64,000 nt of DNA from Arthrobacter sp. MMS18-M83 (GTDB lineage: Bacteria > Actinomycetota > Actinomycetes > Actinomycetales > Micrococcaceae): NCBI RefSeq assembly GCF_026683955.1, contig NZ_CP113343.1, positions 2,728,001-2,792,000 of the forward strand, written 5' to 3'. The notes beneath the pieces are model-generated. The model did no database searches. It had not been told where the DNA came from and saw only the letters and a list, made by a program, of their open reading frames with translations. Of the stretch, positions 60,362-64,000 are shown piece after piece. A program made the translations under genes and the position numbers. How positions within the stretch are numbered: position 1 is the stretch's first letter; the number at the start of each line of letters is the position of its first letter.

Positions 60362-61484
60362 CGCCCACCCCACCGAGCATGCCCCCTCTTCGGAGCAAGG
60401 AGTGGACATATCGCAGCATGTCCAGTCCGGACCTTCGCAGGATGGACATGCGCATTCCTTGACGGCGGGTTCGGCGGCTGAAGATGGACATGTCCGCTCG
60501 GATCCTTTCCGCGTCACTCCCCGCGACACGTTTGTTGACGGCGCGGCGCTGTTCCCGGGCGATACCGGCGTGCTGCCCATGAAGGTCCGTCAAGCCCTCG
60601 TGCGCCTGCTCAAGGGTCCGTACATCGACGGCGGCCGCGACGAAAAGCTCTGGACCACCCTCCTGGACGACCAAGTGATTCTCCGCAGCCGCCTTTCGGA
60701 GCTCTTCCTGAACCTGCAGTTGGACCACGAACGGAAGATCGCGGTGCTCCGGCCTGTTGATCCGGAAGCCATCGGCGGCAGCGCCCGCTCGAGCATCCTT
60801 CGCCAACAGCGCGCGTTGAGCCGTGTCGAGACCATCGTGCTGCTGCGACTGAGGCTCCTCCTGGACCGCCACGCCACGGCCCAGACCGATCCCGTCATCA
60901 CCCGCGAAGAAATCGCCGAACTCGTGGCGCACTACCAGCCATCCGGCCAACAAGACGCCCTCCGCGACACCGACGTCGTCAACCGCACCGTCACGAAGCT
61001 CCTAGCCCGCCAACTCCTCCTAGCCACGGGCATCGAAGACACCTTCGCGATCTCCAAGGCCCTCCCACTAGCCCTCCCCTTCGAAAACATCGGCGACATC
61101 CCGGCCCAGATCGAAGCGCTGATCGCCGTAGCAGCCGACGAATCAGGCACCGAACCCCTGATCGAACTGACAGAAATGGACGACGACGCCGCAGGTGACG
61201 ACGCCGACGCTGTCTCCGACGCCGAGGTGGATGACACCAATGGTGACGAACATGCCGCAGCAGCCGAGGCCGCCTGGGTGATCGAAAGCAGCGGCGACCC
61301 TGACAACGCCGCAGCGGTGGATGCCGGCCCGGGAGTGGCATCGGGCCTGTCGGAGCCGGCAGCATCGTCCGGAGGACGAATGCTGTCCGGGGAAGGGGCG
61401 GGGCCGGCATCCACCGCGGAGGCAAAGGCAACCACAGCTGACGCAACCACAACTGCGAAGACCAAAGCGGAGGCAGCCAAGTGA
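60354..61484 (+). CDS. jetB: JetB, DUF4194 subunit of Wadjet, with long acidic C-terminal tail
   Basis: A 376-residue DUF4194 protein. The MukE-like core lies at about residues 60-270: [61 protein letters not shown] and [34 protein letters not shown], then [20 protein letters not shown]. The N-terminal ~55 residues are His/Ser/Gly-rich and the last ~105 (from [20 protein letters not shown] on) are acidic then Ala/Thr/Lys-rich, both probably disordered. Usual family members are about 200-250 residues, so the tails are extra. It overlaps jetA at its start and jetC at its end (GTGA), so all three are translated as a tight unit. Confidence 0.88.
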   Translation: MTDAHPTEHAPSSEQGVDISQHVQSGPSQDGHAHSLTAGSAAEDGHVRSDPFRVTPRDTFVDGAALFPGDTGVLPMKVRQALVRLLKGPYIDGGRDEKLWTTLLDDQVILRSRLSELFLNLQLDHERKIAVLRPVDPEAIGGSARSSILRQQRALSRVETIVLLRLRLLLDRHATAQTDPVITREEIAELVAHYQPSGQQDALRDTDVVNRTVTKLLARQLLLATGIEDTFAISKALPLALPFENIGDIPAQIEALIAVAADESGTEPLIELTEMDDDAAGDDADAVSDAEVDDTNGDEHAAAAEAAWVIESSGDPDNAAAVDAGPGVASGLSEPAASSGGRMLSGEGAGPASTAEAKATTADATTTAKTKAEAAK

Positions 61485-64000
61485 CCATTGCAACCATGCT
61501 TCCGATCGGCGAACTCACCAACCCGGGCCAGATGCGCCTTGCCTTGGTCCAGGTGGTCAATTGGGGGACGTTCCATGGCGCCCACACGATGCGCGTGGAC
61601 CGAAACGGCACGCTCCTCACGGGCAATTCTGGCGTCGGGAAGTCGACGTTGTTCGATGCCATGCTCCGCGTCTTCGATGCCCGGCCGCGCTCCAATGAGG
61701 CTGCCGCGCAGCGGGCTGGCGGGGCTGTGGAGGACAAGAGGACCACGTTCACGTACATGCGTGGAAAGGTGGGCGACAAGGCCGTGGGTGAGGGCTCGGC
61801 GAGTGCCTTCCAGCGCCCCGGCGCCACCTGGTCCGCCGTCGCACTGACCTTCGACAACGCGGCTGGCACCAAGATCACCATCTCGGCCCTGTTCGACCTG
61901 CCCAAGAACGGTACGGAATCCAGCGTCGGCCGGTTCTACGTGATCGACAACAAGCCCCTGGACCTCGGGGCGATCGAGGGCATCGCCGAGAAGCGCTTCA
62001 CAAAGGGCGCACTGGAGACCATCTTCCCGGATGCCCAGATCTTCGATGTGCACAAGGCCTTTGCGGAGCGTTTCCGCCGGCTTCTGGGCATCAACTCGGA
62101 CCAGGCGCTCCCGCTCCTGCGGGTGATCCAGGCAGGCAAGGGGCTCGGAGGCAGCGTCAACACGTTCTTCCGCGACCAGGTGCTGGATGCCCCGGCGACC
62201 CTGACCGCCGCGGACGACGTCGTCGAGGAATTCAGCAACCTCATGTCCATCAGGCAGCGGCTGGAGGACGTCCGCCAGCAGCGCGATCAGCTCGCCCCCG
62301 TGCCGGGAATGAACAAGGAGTATGCCCAGTCGTTGCTGGAGGCCAACCGGCTCCGGGAGCTCAGCGGCGAGGAATTCGACGCCCACAAGCAGCAGCTTTC
62401 CGTCACTGTCCACGCCAAGACGTTGGCCCGTTTCAAGGACCTCGCCCAGGCGAAGGCAAAGGAACTCAGCGCGGAGCGGGGCGTCAGGGACTCCCTGGCC
62501 AAAGAGCTGCGCCAGCTCGAATCGGATTACAACAACCAGGGGGGCAATGCGATTTCGGCGATCGAGCAGTCGCTGGAAAATGCCCGTGTCGGCCTCAAGC
62601 TCCGCCAGCAAGTGGAGGGAGCAGCCCGCCAGGCGTTGGCCGACGCCGGGCTGAACCTTGAGTGGACGGCTGAGGGTTGGGAGCAGGCCCACGAGCAGGC
62701 AGCGAGCCGCTCCGCCGAACTCAAGGACGATTCCGAAGCGCTGAGGGAACTCCGGTTCGAAGCCTTCGACGGCCACGCCACCAAGAAGCGCGAACTCGCC
62801 GCGGCCCAGCAGGAGCTCGTCTCGCTGAAGACGCGCAAGTCCCTGCTGCCGCCGTCGAGCATTGAAAACCGCGCTGCGATCGCCGCAGCCACCGGCGTCC
62901 CCGAGGACCGCATGCCCTTCGGCGGCGAGCTGATTGACCTCGCCGAGGGGGAGGAACGGTGGCGGCCCGCGGCCGAGCGCGCCCTGCGGAACCTGGCCAC
63001 GACGCTGCTGGTTCCGGGCGAGCACTTCGCCGCCGTCACGCGCTACCTCAACGACAACACCGTCCGCGGCGCCCTTCGGGCAGTCGACGTCTCCAAACCG
63101 CTCGCAGGCGGCGCTTTGGCTGTGGAGGACGTGTCCGACGGCGACTTGCTGACAAAGTTGAACATCCTCGCCTTGGGGGCGAACGCCGACGCCGGAGAGT
63201 GGATCCGCGAGCGGATCTCCCTCGATTTCGCCTACCCGTGTGTGGAAGACCCGGACGAACTCGCAAAGCTGGACAAAGGCCTGAGCCTGGGCGGCGTGGT
63301 CAAGCGAAACAAGCACACCGTGGAGAAGGACGATCGCTTTACGAGCCGGCAGGACTACGTGCTCGGCTTCGACAATGCTTCCAAGCTGGAACTCGTGGCC
63401 GCGAAGGTCGGGGAGCTCGAAAACGAGCTTGCGAAGGCCGCCGAACTCGCCCAAAGCCGCGAGGATTCCCACCAAGGCATGACGCGCCAACTCGAGGCGC
63501 TGCGCCGCATTGCCGACGACGAACGTGGTTGGGAACAGGTCTCGGCGGCGGTGGCCGCCGAGGAGCTCGCGAAGATCGAACAGCGGCTCAAGGATGCCCT
63601 GGCCGCGCAGGCCGACTTGGAACCCTTGCGGGCGAACATCGAGGCCGTGCGTGAAAAGCACCAGTCCTCCACAGGGTCGGCGGCGGTTTTGCAGAGCGAA
63701 TACAAGACGCTCGACCATCAGATGACCACGGCTGACGCCCTCCTGGATGCTGCCCGCAACCGCCTCGACCAGGCGCCGCCGTCGGGCACTACCGTTGCCT
63801 CCCTCGAACCGTACTTCAGCGCATTCGGCGAGGTGAGCGAGCTCCACGAACTGGACACCCTGGCTGCGGAAGTCCGGAGCAAGCTCTTGGCGGAGCTGCA
63901 CGCCGCCGAGTCGCGCGGGCAGGCGTTGGCCGAGCGGTTGACGCGCATGTTCGAAGGCTTCGTGCGCGAATGGGGCACCGCGATTTCCGCGGATCACGGC
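61481..64000 (+). CDS. jetC: JetC, SMC/MukB-like ATPase of Wadjet (3' end outside window)
   Basis: 840 codons are open to the window edge without a stop. The N-terminal head starts [23 protein letters not shown] and holds Walker [10 protein letters not shown] (residues 48-56), as in SMC and MukB proteins. Coiled-coil segments rich in Glu/Lys/Ala follow ([59 protein letters not shown]), with a globular insertion around residues 470-620 ([59 protein letters not shown]), the hinge-like part. The C-terminal Walker B/signature and the JetD nuclease lie beyond the right edge. GTG at 61481 overlaps the jetB stop. Confidence 0.92.
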   Translation, partial: MTIATMLPIGELTNPGQMRLALVQVVNWGTFHGAHTMRVDRNGTLLTGNSGVGKSTLFDAMLRVFDARPRSNEAAAQRAGGAVEDKRTTFTYMRGKVGDKAVGEGSASAFQRPGATWSAVALTFDNAAGTKITISALFDLPKNGTESSVGRFYVIDNKPLDLGAIEGIAEKRFTKGALETIFPDAQIFDVHKAFAERFRRLLGINSDQALPLLRVIQAGKGLGGSVNTFFRDQVLDAPATLTAADDVVEEFSNLMSIRQRLEDVRQQRDQLAPVPGMNKEYAQSLLEANRLRELSGEEFDAHKQQLSVTVHAKTLARFKDLAQAKAKELSAERGVRDSLAKELRQLESDYNNQGGNAISAIEQSLENARVGLKLRQQVEGAARQALADAGLNLEWTAEGWEQAHEQAASRSAELKDDSEALRELRFEAFDGHATKKRELAAAQQELVSLKTRKSLLPPSSIENRAAIAAATGVPEDRMPFGGELIDLAEGEERWRPAAERALRNLATTLLVPGEHFAAVTRYLNDNTVRGALRAVDVSKPLAGGALAVEDVSDGDLLTKLNILALGANADAGEWIRERISLDFAYPCVEDPDELAKLDKGLSLGGVVKRNKHTVEKDDRFTSRQDYVLGFDNASKLELVAAKVGELENELAKAAELAQSREDSHQGMTRQLEALRRIADDERGWEQVSAAVAAEELAKIEQRLKDALAAQADLEPLRANIEAVREKHQSSTGSAAVLQSEYKTLDHQMTTADALLDAARNRLDQAPPSGTTVASLEPYFSAFGEVSELHELDTLAAEVRSKLLAELHAAESRGQALAERLTRMFEGFVREWGTAISADHG

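Noticed and set aside
58925..60580. A 551-codon minus-strand frame opposite jetA
   Set aside because: Antisense shadow of DUF3375, with no motif and no ribosome-binding site.
60932..63997. A 1021-codon open frame on the minus strand across jetB and jetC
   Set aside because: It is exactly antisense to two recognised genes. High GC makes long open antisense frames common, and its translation is low-complexity without any family motif.
1..64000. tRNA, rRNA, prophage or integrative element
   Set aside because: No cloverleaf, ribosomal RNA segment, integrase or attachment repeat was recognised anywhere in the window.

Overview
The window is high-GC DNA, densely packed with genes, with purine-rich ribosome-binding sites, many GTG/TTG starts and many probably leaderless genes (a TANNNT -10 box 4-11 bases before the start codon). 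With the gene set (mannitol PTS, DUF222/HNH protein, YchJ, DUF4383, many major-facilitator permeases, TetR/MarR/IclR/Lrp regulators) this points to a soil actinobacterium of the Arthrobacter group (Micrococcaceae). That assignment is inferred from style and content, not from a marker gene. No rRNA, tRNA, CRISPR array, insertion sequence or prophage was seen.

Layout. 1-7 kb: a partial methyltransferase, then the PTS phosphorelay (HPr, EI) divergent from a TetR gene and mtlA-mtlD. 7-18.8 kb: small regulator/transporter pairs (MarR with an NAD(P)-binding protein, MarR with an MFS pump on a 37-bp palindromic promoter, sugar porter, EmrB/QacA-type pump, RraA, MFS-TetR) and malic enzyme. 19-26.7 kb: a broken histidine kinase beside an intact response regulator, DUF4383, a YtfJ-like protein, LysE with Lrp, a frameshifted DUF222/HNH gene and a second Lrp. 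26.8-34.6 kb: a catabolic island of two transcription units (RraA, MHS permease and 5-oxoprolinase PxpABC; SDR, aminotransferase and TetR) that begin with nearly identical promoter/operator boxes. 34.6-43.9 kb: GluQ, a quinone oxidoreductase, a serine hydrolase, an HD hydrolase, DUF1003, the hipBA toxin-antitoxin pair, a possible transmembrane terpene cyclase, a GNAT-AAA+ fusion and an FAH-family hydrolase. 44-49 kb: a complete asparagine/aspartate unit (FadR-type regulator, asparaginase, aspartase, permease). 49-58.7 kb: a Fic remnant, RNA/DNA-related proteins, a sugar-type cluster (MFS, SDR, RbsD/FucU mutarotase, IclR), YchJ and a long acyl-CoA dehydrogenase. 58.9-64 kb: jetA, jetB and the first 840 codons of jetC, a Wadjet anti-plasmid system cut off by the right edge.

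How it fits together. Most of the window feeds carbon and nitrogen compounds into central metabolism: mannitol to fructose-6-phosphate, asparagine to fumarate and ammonia, malate to pyruvate, and probably a 5-oxoproline-like lactam to 2-oxo acids. Regulators sit beside their likely targets, and many have visible inverted-repeat operators. Two families of intergenic repeats mark gene ends: a ~65-90 bp hairpin in three copies and a degenerate modular repeat at four places. Three genes (histidine kinase, DUF222/HNH, pxpB) carry frame changes, two of them at homopolymer runs, so both real decay and sequencing error must be considered.
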